Both the position numbers and the translations under genes were made by a program. The notes below the pieces were generated by a model. The model searched no databases, was not told where the DNA came from, and saw only the letters and a program-made list of their open reading frames with translations. Below are positions 42,540 through 60,700 of a DNA stretch of 64,000 bases, piece after piece. Source of the stretch: Haliclona indistincta (Eukaryota > Porifera > Demospongiae > Haplosclerida > Chalinidae); the NCBI GenBank assembly GCA_964017065.1, contig OZ024784.1:13621152-13685151 (forward strand), given 5' to 3'. Every line of letters starts with the position of its first letter. Positions within the stretch are counted from its first letter, which is position 1.

Positions 42540-43270
42540 TGTAGCAATCATTGAGAAACGGTTCGAATGGGTAGTGAACAATGCTGTGAGGTGCTTCAGA
42601 ATAATATGAATCCCATAGAAGCTCTTTTCTACTAATGACCAGCGATTCACCTGCTTCTAACAGGAGCATATCTAGCCGGTGTCTCGATGGGCTCCTGCTA
42701 CTAATCAGCTCACGGTAGATTGCCCTATATGTACTGAAGGGTGTGGCTGCTTCATATCTCAGATCAGATCAAAGAGCAGTGCCAGTTTAACAGTACTCTA
42801 TGAATTCTATCATAGTTCATCCATGTAAAGTTATGTAAAGCTGTAAATTTATGGTTCATCAAGCTAGGCAGGATGTACAGTATAAATAATTCATGTGAAT
42901 TGAAATTACAACATGTACAAATTCTATATTCAAGCTTAATACCTGTGCAATGTCATTATCACTGATGTGAAGTTCAAAACATCCATTATAATCGGATATT
43001 GAGGAATAAAGTCTGTTTGCTATTTTGACAAGTGTCATTACAGCTGACTCAATGGTGTGATAATTGAGCTGGGACTTAAAAAATAAAAAACACAACGTTG
43101 GGATTGTTGGAACAAACAAGTTATTACGTTAAAATCATGACTATAAATTGCACATGTTTGGACTGTTTTGAAAATGTATTATGTTTAGACAGTGTCAAGA
43201 ATAGTCTACGTGGGTCAGTAGCAGCAGATTACAGATGATTATTGCAGAAGAGTCATCCAGTAGTTGACTG
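42540..43270 (-). pseudogene. Degenerate NLR relic B
   Basis: Sister of the relic at 36295-37030. A Death-domain tail similar to E-A-G-E-S-L ... S-E-A-P-H lies around 42580-42740, and 42859-43119 (minus) reads Q-L-N-Y-H-T-I-E-S-A-V-M-T-L-V-K followed by C-F-E-L-H, matching the R-L-N-D-H-S-I-E-S-A-V-T-T-L-F-K region of the intact NLR. The NACHT region is missing. Confidence 0.7.
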
Positions 43271-43395
43271 TCAGCAATATTATAGAAATTAAAATAAATT
43301 ATTTTAATAAATCAAAAGTGTGGGGATGACGCTACCAAAAATAGGGCAGTAAAATAAATTATTGTTGCATTAATGTCGCGACTTTGTATACACAA

Positions 43396-46064
43396 CTATG
43401 TTCTGCCAGTGATCAAGGACTCTGGCAGAGACATGATTTTTCTGAATCCCATGTCAAATTGTTCGGCACGTTTACTATCGGAATATAACCTTAGAGAAAA
43501 TCCACGACGTTCAGAAAATTTTTTATGAACTGTTGTCAATTCTCTGTTACTGTCGTGGCTAGTAACAAGATGTTCCAGTTGTGAGATTGATTCAGGTGCT
43601 GTGATTGTCTCAACAAACTTGCTTAGTGATTCAAAACTGTAGTATGAGTTCAAAAAACATATATTCAAATATCTGAGAGTATTATTTGATTGCAATATTG
43701 GAGCCATCTCCAGGAGTTGGTGGTCTCTTATCATATCACCAAAATGCAAGATTTTAATATTTTTATATGTAACAGCCGTCAAAAGAAGAGGAACACACTC
43801 TGATAGCTTTATATTCCCACCAAGATTAACCTCTTGCAAATATTTTCCATTGTAAATAAGAAGAATCAAGTGATAAACATGTCTGCTAGTCATGGTCAGA
43901 TTAAAACTATCACCAAGCAGACAAATATTTTTAATTTTGGAGTCGGGTAAAGCTTTAATTAACAATTCTAAACTTGGAAATTGAAATTGCGCAAATAAAC
44001 GAAGTCCAATTAAATTCACATTTTTCATTGTCATCACTTTAGTCAAACTCCGAAAACCTTTATAAGTAAGTTCACCATCACCTAAAAATAGTTCAAAACT
44101 TCCATTTAAATTTGAGGAATGAAGAATATTTGCCCTTTTGAAAGAGTAGTTACAGCTGATTCAATGCTGTGATCATTAAGACGGCAATTATTAAAATTAA
44201 AAAGCATACTTTTAGGATAGGATTTTCTGGCAATGTCCAATATGAAATACCATACTACATTAAGGTCATGACTAGAAAGATGATAGTACTCAAAATATAC
44301 TTGCACATGTGTGAATGAATCGCTTTGAAAACTGAATTTACAGAGTATTTCGTCATGTTTGGCTTCATAAAGACAGTGTAAATATGTCAAGAACAGTCTA
44401 CGTGGGTCAGTAGGAGCAGAATGCAGATGATCTAATGCAGAAGAGTCAGGTGGATTCCTTCCTATTCGGCACAAAAACTTGCAAACCTTATCATTCTCAA
44501 GCTTAGTTATACCAGCATAGAAGCGGAGCACTAGTGATGTTGGGTTACTGGTCATTATACGTATGAAGTCTCTCACCTGTTCCTTTGGACTCAGCTGGCT
44601 CATCCTCACAGCACACAGGAAGTCTTGAACTGATGAGTGGAGGAATCCATAGTGAGGGTTATAGCCACACCAGGTCAGCTGCTGGTGTACCTTCATTAGA
44701 CCCAGGGTCTCCTGCAGGTCCTGTAGACCGGCTATATTGAGATCCTCATAAGAAATTAGCTTATTACTCTGAGAGGCAACTTTACCACTGAATGTAGAAT
44801 GGTAGGCTACTAGACAAAGATTGTTAAATGCCAGTTTCTCATTTGACGGAAGGTCTAAAAAGCAGCGAAGAAATGGCTTAGAACATTTTTGGCTAGCTTT
44901 GGTCACAAGATGGCGAAGAAGAAGATTAAGAATGAAGCAGTTGAACAGCTCTGTCTGAGTAGTGGGAAAACCTTTTTTAATGGTCAGGAACAGGTGCAGT
45001 AAGATGGCTGCATTGATGGGTAGAGTGCACAAGCCACGAGCATGATGGTTATCATTGAGAGCTGTTATGAAGACAGAAGGATCCTTGCCTTGCTGTGTAA
45101 GATACTGACTAGCATAAGTATCAACACTCTCAGATGAGAAGCCAGTGATCTCAACAATGGTGGTGACTAGTGGCTGTAGGGAGGGAGAAGCTATCGGACG
45201 AGTGGTGACGATAAACGAGCAATGTGGTAGTGCTAATCTTGGCTGACTACCCTTGAGAAGATCATGGATAATAGACGATGTACGCATCTCTTCAGGCAAA
45301 TCCTCCCAACCATCTAATATAAAGCAGCATCCTTTACCTCCTTGCTCCACTATGTGGTCAGCTACTGCTCTGCGTATCTCGACAGATGAAGGATGAGGGA
45401 TAATATCCTCTAAAGATCTGGCTGACCACAAGGTAGGATCAGCCAGGGTAAGATGGATGAGGAGATCCACATTACGGAGCAGTTTACCCTCCACCCACTG
45501 CTGGCAGACATGCCTCATCAGAGTGGTCTTGCCAGAACCTGCTGTGCCTTCAAGCATCACTTTTGCCTTTTCATCTTCAAGGATATCAAGCATAGTCCGA
45601 GTTGTTGTCCCATCTGTATTTTTCACAACAAATTCTGGTTTAATAAAAGGAGCATCTAATAGTCGTGGCCAGTCTTCTTTATCTATGACTCCAGCAGAAG
45701 CTGAACTACTGTAGCAATCCTTGAGGTACTTTCGGAATGATTTCACATTGTTGTGTGGTGCTTCAGAATATGAATCCTGTAAGAGTTCTCTTACTCTACT
45801 AACGAGCAATGATTCGCCTGCTTCTTCTAACACTCTCATTAGTTCACGGTAGGTTGCCCTATCTCCTTGCTTCCTGACCCACTTCCAGAGCATTTTACGT
45901 TTCTGTACCTTGTACTGGTGGGAGTGATTGCCACGTATTTCTTCCTCCTCTGCATCGGTAAGACCGAAATATGGTGCCAGCTCTTCCCAGTTTTCAATAT
46001 ATTCAGAGAACTTTGCAATGTGAGCGGAAGAGCATCGTTCTTCATGTTTTTCTTCGACGGCCAT
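43396..46064 (-). pseudogene. Death-NACHT NLR with single-base frameshift (copy 3)
   Basis: Nearly identical to the intact NLR (copy 2) through the Death domain, Walker A GTAGSGKTT, Walker B CCFILDGWED and the helical region. The first frame (44106-46064) stops after 652 residues; the rest continues in another frame (43396-44046, 216 residues). The cause is one missing A in an A run near 44144 (TTTTGAAAGAG here, TTTTGAAAAGAG at about 37887). As it stands it would make a receptor with an intact Death-NACHT part but no C-terminal repeats. It may be a real pseudogene, a truncated but functional NLR, or a homopolymer sequencing error. Confidence 0.85.
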
Positions 46065-46458
46065 TTTGCAGGTGTGGCAGGCGCTAATGGGTTAAAGTGT
46101 TTGTACGGACCGGAAGTAAACCACTCTTCGTGTAGCTGGCAAGAGCAAAGCACGTCTACTACTGAGCAGTCTGGCGTTCTCGACAAGTTTAGACGTTGAC
46201 CATACTATAAGCCGAGGCTGAATAACCTCCACTGGAGGTGAAACTGTCAGATGAGTAAGCTGTGTCGTGTTGTGTATTGTCATGTGCTAGCCTAGGGCTG
46301 CTCTTAGATCTAGACTAGTCTTCAGCTTCTTCGATACAATTGTAGATAGACAATTTGGTGCTTCCAGTGTATGTGTTGTTCTGTTTACCTGTCTCCCTTG
46401 TTCACATGCACAGTAACTCATCTACCTTTATTCCTCCCTTCACTTCTTCCCCACAGCT
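46065..46458. promoter_or_regulatory. Head-to-head promoter of NLR copy 3 and GRK
   Basis: Exactly 394 bp, as in copy A, with the ETS consensus ACCGGAAGT preserved at 46109-46117 and the acceptor-like CCCCACAG before the GRK ATG. This is presumably the parental arrangement since it leads into the full GRK gene. Confidence 0.6.
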
Positions 46459-51203
<4,745 letters not shown>

Positions 51204-51705
51204 GTAAGTGGAGACATTTTGAGTACCTTTACCTGTTGTTATCCCATCTTTAGTTACCTGATTCCCTCCTCCAAAATTATTATTGTAGTATTCTCAAACT
51301 TCTCACTAGCTATATTGCTATTATAAATAAATAATATTATTATTATTATCATTTCTGTATCAATTAATTTTTTATTGTGGTATTGTTTTAGTATGAATAT
51401 CGATGCATTTTCTCACAGTCGTAATACATGATTTTTGTAATCATTTTTGGTGTTGTACTATTAAGATCACTTTTCACTCTCGCATCAGTTTCTTTCACTT
51501 ACTGTTCTTCTCTCGTTTCTCCTGTCACCAATACAGCTTGTGTGTATACAATTTTTAAGGTGCACGCAAGAAAATTTAAAATTGGCGGGTGTTCTGGGTG
51601 GGCGAAAATAATTAATAATAATAATTCATCGCTACTTCCTGCTCGAGTCTAATACCTCAGGGCCAGCTACTCGACCAATCCGCCCTCTCCGCCCTTGCTG
51701 CAGTC
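51204..51705 (+). promoter_or_regulatory. GRK-MVP spacer
   Basis: About 500 bp between the GRK stop and the MVP start. The first part (to about 51420) is AT-rich with TTATTA runs and probably the GRK 3' UTR. The last 100 bp before the MVP ATG is GC-richer (CCGCCCTCTCCGCCC) and probably the core promoter. No gene seen. Confidence 0.5.
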
Positions 51706-54700
51706 ATGGCACGCAAGATAATTGGTATTCTGCCAAATTTCTACGTTCATGTCCTTGACTTAGTAAGCTAGCTAGTGCTCTAATTGTAAGCTGCTTTGAG
51801 CCACCATTGGTTTGCAGAATACCAACATCACCACTCTTGAGGTAGGACCACAGAACCTAGTGGTGCAGGACAACCATCAGCTAGTGCGCAACCCTCAAGC
51901 TCTGGTTGTTATTCCTCCTGGCTCTTACTGTACTGTCAAAAATCCTGTGGACAAGAGGTTGGCCTCGGACTACCATCATATCAATTAATCTTGCTGTTCT
52001 AATAATCTTCAAGCATCATCACCACTTTTCAGATACATAGTTTTATTGACTTTATTGCTCTTGTCTTGCTCAGTGTATGATTTACTGTTTCTTCTTGTTT
52101 CTCAGTAAGCCAATTAAAGAAGGAAAATTGTACGAGCTGAGGTTTGGCCACCAGGAAGTTCGTCTGCATGGGGTAAGCTAGCTATGCCAGGTACCAAGTG
52201 ACTGTGGCATGTCCTGTCATAGCTGTGATACACTCAGTGCAGTTGCTAGTATAGTAGTGACCAATATGGGCTTATGGCATGTGTGCAATATTAGATGACA
52301 CTTCTAGAGAAGCTTGACAGTTGTCTTTAGTTGCCATGTATGGGTAATATGTGTACTACTAATGTATTATGTACCACAGCTCGTACTACTATTATCATAG
52401 ACTGACATATTCTCAATGTGTAGGATCCCTTTCCTTTGTTTCCTGGGGAGAGTCTGGAGGGTGCCAATGATGGAGGTGAGGGAGTGTCAACTACCTTGTC
52501 TATTTTCATAATGTTGCTATTGTAATCAATACGTGTTATTTTGTAAAGTGAATGTATGCTGGGTTTTCACTGATAATGGTTTCAGTATTGCCCACACTCT
52601 TCTAGGTTCCTATGACAGAGCCATTCGCAAGCTGCCAATAGTTCTTGCCGACCACGGCATTCATCTGAAGGCTCTAGTTGATCTTCCAGAGGACAAGGAT
52701 GGTCGCTCTCACAAGGCTGGAGATGAGTGGCAGCTGAAGGGACCACTAACATACATTCCACAATCTGAAGTGGTGAGATGCAGTATTGTTTCTGATGATT
52801 TTTTTTTGTGTGTGATCAGGTGGTTGTAGCAATGGTTAAACCCATTATCATAGCTCCTGACAATGCTTTGTGTCTGAAGGCTCGACGGGATCTAGTAGAC
52901 AGCAATGGAGTGTGAGCTGTGTGTGTGCATGTTTCCATAATGTGTGTGAATGAGTATAATAATATGTCAATGCAGTGCTCGATGTACTGGTGAACATTGG
53001 TTGGTGAGGAATATCGGAGCCTACTTGCCTGGAGTGTACGAGGAGGTCTGTTTTATATGTGTTATTTATCAAATCATTCTCTTCTACTCTTAGGTTGTTG
53101 AGACAGTGAATGCGTACACACTCACTCCAAAGGTTGCTCTGCACATTTGCGCTACAGAGAACTACACTGACCAGTTTGGTTCTCGGCGGTGTGTAGGAGA
53201 GGAATGGCTAGTCACCTCAGATTATACTGAATCATACATCCCTGATGTAACCGAGGTGAGAGAGAGGGAGGGAGGGAGAGGGAGGGAGGGAGGGAGAGGG
53301 AGACTATAGTTGTATGATTTGACATGCTGTAAAAGTTCATGTGAACGCATCACAAGCATCGTTGTGAGTGCAATAATTTTCACTCATATTGCACGAGCTA
53401 ATGGTGTCTTTACTGGTTTGTAGCACACCAGCCTGCTGCTGTCACTGGACTTTGTGCCCACAGTGCTATAAATTCCCTGCCAGTGATATGATTATTATAG
53501 AACATGTGGTGCTTTTGATATGCCCATATGCAGAGTGCTACAATACAGTAAAAAGTACTGTACCGAAAACCTCTTTCAGTGGGATAAAATTTTTGTGAAT
53601 GCATCAAAATATTCCCTAAAATGTTTTCACGAATGGTATAATTCTTGTTTTTTTACACTGAAATAAGTCATTCAAAATTTTTTCTTTAGAGAAATTTCCT
53701 ACTAATGTCTTACTGGTACGTTATTAGTAGCTTCTTGCATTATCAACTGTTAAGTGCATGTTTGCTGCAGTGCTCAATATACTTGCATTGAAAAAAGCGT
53801 TTTTACTAGGCTCATCCCACGTTTCTTTGCTGTGGAAATACCGTAGAACTGGTATTTTTCGTGGTACAGAAAATTCACTTGATAAATTTTTGTGTGACCT
53901 AAATTTCATGATTTTAACAAGCTGAATTATCATTGCCGATCAGCAATGATATGTAGGGATGACCTCGAATTAATACAAAATTGTATTTGAATACTAATTT
54001 AATTTTCACGAAGTGTACCGCTCACGAAATAATAAATGCACATAAAAATACTAGCTCTACAGTATGAGTGCATGCACCTAATAAGTTAGTGACACTAATG
54101 ACTCTTAGATAATAAAATTTATTATGACTATCATCAATCAATCTTGTTTGTAGGAAGTGGTGAATGAGGTTCCATTGACTGTAATGTCCAAGCGACAGTA
54201 TTGTGTTGTAGTGGACCCTGTTGGAGATGACAACAAGAATCGTCTTGGTCTGAGACAGCTTCGCAAGGGACCTTGCACCTTCTTCCTTCATCCTGGTCAG
54301 TTGTCTGTGCCTCTCGCAGCAATTTTATCAATGCATTCGTTTTACAGGTGAGTGTCTAGAGTGTGGTATTCAGGACTCCATGTTGCTGGAGGCTGATGAG
54401 TGTCTGGTAGTCACTGCTCAAGATGCCTTCATGGATACACTTCCTGACGGTATGGCACTCATAATTGTTAGCACAGTGGAATAATATTTTCCTAGTAAAT
54501 TTTATTGTATCTCAGCACTTGTGTATGAACATCATATGCTTCTTGATTACTGCATTCACCAATAATTTAATTTCATTGAATGTAGTTCACAATATCCTAC
54601 ATCAGATTTCACTTCAGTTGGAACACCAGCGTATTGCGTGTCTAGCATGGAATACGCAATACACAGTATTTCAACGAAAATTAAATCCACTGTAGCACTG

Positions 54701-57700
54701 CAATCATGCTACCTTTATTGGGCAGCAAATAAGCGTCCATAATAAGCAGCCATTATAAGCAGCCATAACTCGGAGCACTGGTCTGCACTGATCTGCCAAT
54801 GGGATTTAGATTGATCTGTTAAGGACATCACGATTATTCTCCTAACATGCAGGATCAAAGAAGCAGCGAACAGCAGGAGACAAGTGGATGGTGCATGGAC
54901 CCACTGACTATATTCCAAGGATTGAGATCGGCAACATACAGCGCAGGTAGTGCATTATTAGTACTATAGCAACCAGTTTCTAGATGATTTCTAAGCTAGA
55001 CTGACTTGGGAGATGTCATATTTTGTACAATGTAGTTATTGAGCTGATAGCACAGGCGCCTCATAGTCTAGCTAGCTGCTAACCTCTCTCTGAGCTAGGC
55101 TCACTAAGGTGCCTCTTGACAACACAGGCGCCTCACTGTCGCTATTTAAATCCCTGGTCCCTCCCAAACATAATTCATGTTTTGACAGTAGACACTGTTT
55201 TACAGGCAGATGTAATTTTATGTAAACTTTATGCTCCCTTCAACTGTTATTGTTTATATATTGTTGTTTTATCAGGAAGGCAATGCCACTCAACAAGAAT
55301 GAGGGGATATATGTTAGGAACGTGCAGACCGGCAAGGTCAGGTCAGTCATGGGCCCACAGGCCTACCTACTGCAGGCTTTTGAGGAGCTGTACGAAAAGC
55401 CACTGCCCCTTCTTGTAGAGGAGATCCTCAGGTGAGAGCTGTGGAATGTAGTCTGTATATGTTGTGGTCTTAAGTTTTGGTTAGAATCCTTTCTCAGTGT
55501 TGACAGGTGGTCAGTGAATGTGTGCTTGTTGTACTGCGTTATTTTAAGATGTTCAATTGTGGGCATTTGCATTTAGGCAAGCATTATCCAGTTGTTAGTG
55601 CAGCATGCAAGTAAAGGTACCTTTCTGGCGTCACGTTGGATTAGCGCTATGACCTTTATCGGTAGTATTATGATATTTTATGGGTTGAGTTAATTGTACT
55701 TCAAAGTGCTCAATTGATGCTGCAACAGCACCTACTTATCTTATTAGGTTAAATATCTTTTTGGCAAAGCGACCAACAAAATTATACAAGTTTGCAAGGA
55801 ACAAAGATAATTTAATTATAGTAATGCAACAGTGAGAGCAAGCCAGCATGCTGCTCATTATTCAAGATCATAATTTGCTCATCATTGCACTAGTTACAAC
55901 AGGGTCATGGAATTGTAGAACGAGTTTTATTGATCTGTCAAACAGCAAGCAATATGTTAATTTGATAAACAATCCACGTGTTATCAGACAGCACTTTGCT
56001 GCTGATCATGATTCTGAGTAATTGTACATCATCCTGTGTATATCCACTGCCATACACACTGTGATGGTGGTTAGGTGCTGTTGCTAATTACATATTGTGG
56101 CGTGATGTTGACAGTAGTCTGCAGACAGAATTAACTTTCATGGTCATACATTTGGTTGCCATAACGATTATACTGGGTATTTCCCTAATTAAAATCCTGG
56201 CTATAAAGCCAAGCGTTGAAAATTATTTGCTGCATAATACCAGTAGCATTTGTTTGCCTGGCAGTTCCTGGAGTTATTGATCTGTTTCTTTGCATAGTAT
56301 GATGAGTATCATGGTGAGCCAGTAGTATAGCACTAGCTAGTGTAATGCTACAGCACTTGTTCTCAACAGCAGAGCCTTGTGATATTTATCACTATAACTG
56401 GTAACTCAATGGCTCAGCTTATAGTGTTACTGTCACTCACACTACTGGCAATAACAGCAATGGGAGTGATGCTGTGGATAATAAGACTATACTGTCAGCA
56501 GAGGAGGCCTAATACTCCAGTGCAAGCTGTGGACACTAACTGTTCTTATGCTCTAGTTGGAACAAGATATAATATAGTCTGGAGGCCAAGAGACCGTGTT
56601 TAGCTATATCATAATAATATCAATTGTGCATAATATTGTATAAATTATTGATTTGTGTTACTTGTTCTGTAACTTAATAAAAACAATGTGCAATAATGCA
56701 AACTGAATATCTAGTTGTTTATAGACTTGCTCCTTTGAGATAGATATTGTACTGTTAAAGCAGACGTACATGATGCAGTCTGTGCGGAAAATGCATTACT
56801 ATGGTTTTAGCAACATTTGTGGGTTCTGTTTAGATAACTCACTGTATTCACTGTGTCTTTGGCGTTGATTTGGATTATGCTTACATCTGCAAACTATAGT
56901 TGAACCTACTCTCTTTCCTCACAGGGAGGGAGGTGGTATTGGAGATGAGTCCATTAGAAAGGTATTCTCCAGCATCAGCTGCAAATGGTAGATGCATCTC
57001 AATCTATCATCCTCACAGGTGGCATATTTCCAAGGCTCTAAAGATCCTACACTATCCACAGGAAAGGTTACGATCATCAGATAGATTTTTACTTTTAAAT
57101 CATTATTACATGCTCACACACATGCAGGGTCGTGATAAGACACGTGTTGTCACATTTCGATGTCCGAGCAATGCAGCAGTTCAAGTAAGAGAAATACACA
57201 CTTGCATGCACAGCAGATCTGATTTCGTACTACAGGTTTACAACTATCTTGAGAAGACAGCACGAGTAGTGTTTGGTCCTGATCTGGTGATACTGAATCC
57301 TCACGAAAACTTCAATGTGCTCAATTTAAGTGGTGAGCACTGGACATGGGAGGGAATAATGATCATGTCCAGAAAAAATTCCCCAATAAATTCTTTATTC
57401 TGAAGCTCACATATTACAACACTTTACCCATGCACACTTATTCTGAGGCCTTCCAACCTGTGAGCACACGCAATTGGCAGACAGAATTCCCATAACACTT
57501 TATTCTGAAGTTATACTTTACCCACATGTTACACTTCAACCATGCACACCTTGCTCTGAAGCCTTTCAACCTCTGTTTCCTAGAACAACTTATTTCCTTG
57601 TTTTCCTGGAATCCAGCTGTGTTCAGCATGCTATGATGCACCACTGTCACTTGTATTCTGATCATTATTACACACAGTATTGCAAAGGCAAAAGAAAAGT

Positions 57701-60700
57701 TATTTTTTTAAAGTCATAAGTTCATTCTCAGATTTGACCACAAGACACTGTGTTGTTATTGTTAAATCTTCCAGGTCAAAGTTGTATACTCATCAGCTAA
57801 TAAAAGCTATCACTATTTTTTCTTATTGTTCTATATACACATGTACCCTTCATTACCCTTCAAAATGCTGTGTTGATCTTGATGAATGCCTGAAGGTGTT
57901 CTTACTATGAGGGTTTATGGGCTGCTAAAGAATACCAATGAACTATATGCAAATGGTTGTGTTTATGACATATTTATGCAGCTGGAAAACCCAAGAAAGA
58001 AGGAGCACTAAAGACCGTATGTTTGATGCTTGGACCAGATTTTATCAGTGATCATATCACAGTGAGTACTAACACTTGTCATGTAGTTTAAAATAATCAT
58101 GGCAGAGAGCATAGTGTCTTTTGTATTTGTTGTTTCAATGTTGATCTCTGATCAAGGTGATATCTGTGGAGGTCAGAAGTGTGACCTTGTTATGATTAGT
58201 AGTCTTATTCATAGCATCTAGAAATCTAAACTCGTGGGAACATGATAAGCTCAATAATAGGAACACAATAATAGGAACATTAGTATACCACAGACTGTTT
58301 GGTTGAACAAAATAATAAATAATTGGCTGCAAAACAATAGGTCTAGCACAGGAATGTGCTTGTGTCAGCTGGGCAAGAGAATGTAAAGAGGTTGTGAGCC
58401 ACAACTGTATATTAACATTCTTGTGTGTAGCCACTAATGGACTTGATAGCCCCAGGATAATACTAGTGAGTAATTTGTCACATTTCTGGTCTGCTTATAC
58501 TCATGACTTTCTTTTTGTCAGCTAACCATAGTGCATCAATGCCCACCATAATAGTCACCATGCCCCACCTATTGGGGCAAAATTTTAAAGCAAATCCCAA
58601 GATGAGCATTCTTGTACATTACATTTTACATCAGAGGCTCACTCTTGCATAACAATCCTCACCTTGCCTGAGGGTTCTCCCTATTGGGGGTAGGTGGGGC
58701 TTGACATTGATAGGTGCATAATGTCAAGCCCCACTTAAGTTCGGTGCGAAAACTGAACTTTTGGTCAACTGACCATAGATTGACCACGGATCAATTGATC
58801 ATGATAGGTACTGGTCACAATTAGGAACTGGTCACAATGTTTGCCTAGTTCATGTCTATCACAATTTGCAGTGGTTTTCTTGTCAATTGTAATACATTCC
58901 TGTGTGTAGTTGAACAAACAACTTGTATGCAGACTCTGTAATGCTACTGACTTTCCATTTGAAACTAAGCCCTCTGGTTGTACTAATTATGACAAGAAAG
59001 CAATATTGCAATGTTTGTTGTAGCCTTCACAGTTCTTAACTCATTACATGTAACCATTTGGTTTAATACTGTCGGATCAATGTTAGCTACATGAATTGTT
59101 CTTTTCTGTGCAGGTTGAGACATCAGACCATGCCAGACTGAAGGTAGCGCTCTCTATGAACAACGAGTTTAGAGTAAGTGTGTTAAACCAGCTATAGCAA
59201 GTGTTTGTACAGAGACCATGATCACTTTACCACCTCACAATGCAGGTGTTTGTACACTTTAGTAGCTTCTAGTGGGCATGCTCTTTATTTACTCATGTAT
59301 TTTGATACTGATTTTATTAGTTAATTTGTTTGTAAACACTGTATTATGTTTTATTCACAGGTAGAGCAGGGTAATCCAGCCTCTGAAGCCAAGCTGTTCT
59401 CAGTGCCTGATTTTATCGGCTTTGCTTGCAGGGAAGTAGGTAAGTATCCTATTGTCACCTTGCTAGCATAGCATAGTAGCTTCAGTAGTGCATAAGGAAA
59501 GCTCCTGATAGCTTTTTGTGTTAATACGTGTATTGGTGTGTTTATATGGAAAATCCACATTCTCTTGATTATTGCTTACTCAGCTATATTGGAATCTGGT
59601 AGATGAAGTATACACTAATGTTAGGGTATTAGCTGTGACCTCCATTCTTAGGATAGCCGATAGTCAATTTTTGAATAAATGCATTTTTTGTCAGAAGCCT
59701 TCTAATTGGGTTGCAGCCTGCCTGCACTGCATGTTGGCTGAAGCCTTATGGTATAGCATTACACACACCACGCACACCTGACTACTGTGATTATTCATAG
59801 CTGATATAATGTGTCACCTCGTTATTGGTTAATTTATTTTCACAGCCAGCAGGATCCGCGGGCTGGTGGCATCCATCCCATTTGAACAGTTTCATAAGCA
59901 TTCTACTGACGTCATCCAAGCAGCTGCATTTGGCAAGGATGCAGAGGGAATAGTACGCCGCGAGCTATTGTTCACAGCTAATAATCTGGTATGTGGTGTT
60001 TACTTTGTAGTTAGTTCAAAATACAAGACTACTGCCTGTGCTTCCTGCCATACTGCAATGGTGGTTGCCATACTGCAATGGTGGATGCCATACTGCCTGT
60101 GCTTCCTGCCATACTGCAATGGTGGTTGCCTTTGCTAATAGAAGCCTAACAGATGGTCCTTTTGATTGATATCTATTAGCTCACTAGTTGTTGTTATAGT
60201 GCAATATGGTCTTGATATGTTTGGTTTGTCTCTGCCGCCACAGGTTATTACTAACATAGATATACAAAGCATTGAGCCCATTGACCAACACATGAGGGAC
60301 AGTCTGTCTAAGTCAGTGCAGATGGCTATTGAGATATCAACCAAGTGAGTTCAATATTTGATAAGCAGTCCTAATCACAAATGTTTTATTCTTCATTACA
60401 TATAGTTCCATTGAGAGATCAGCTGCACATGAAGCAAAGAGAACTGAGCAGAAAGCACGTGGAGAGCTTGAACGTCAAAAATTGCAGAGTGAGAAAGTGA
60501 GTATCCTAATTCCTATGAACATCAAATATGGCACTATTTCCTATGTTACTGCATGTGGCTTGTAGTGTTTACTAACACTTGGCTATTCACAATCTAATTG
60601 TGATGCTTGATCAGCAACCACTATTATGCAATGTCTGTGTTATTTCCAGGAAGCGGAAGCTGCTCGTCGGGATCTGTTGGAGTTGCAGGCAGTAGCTGCT

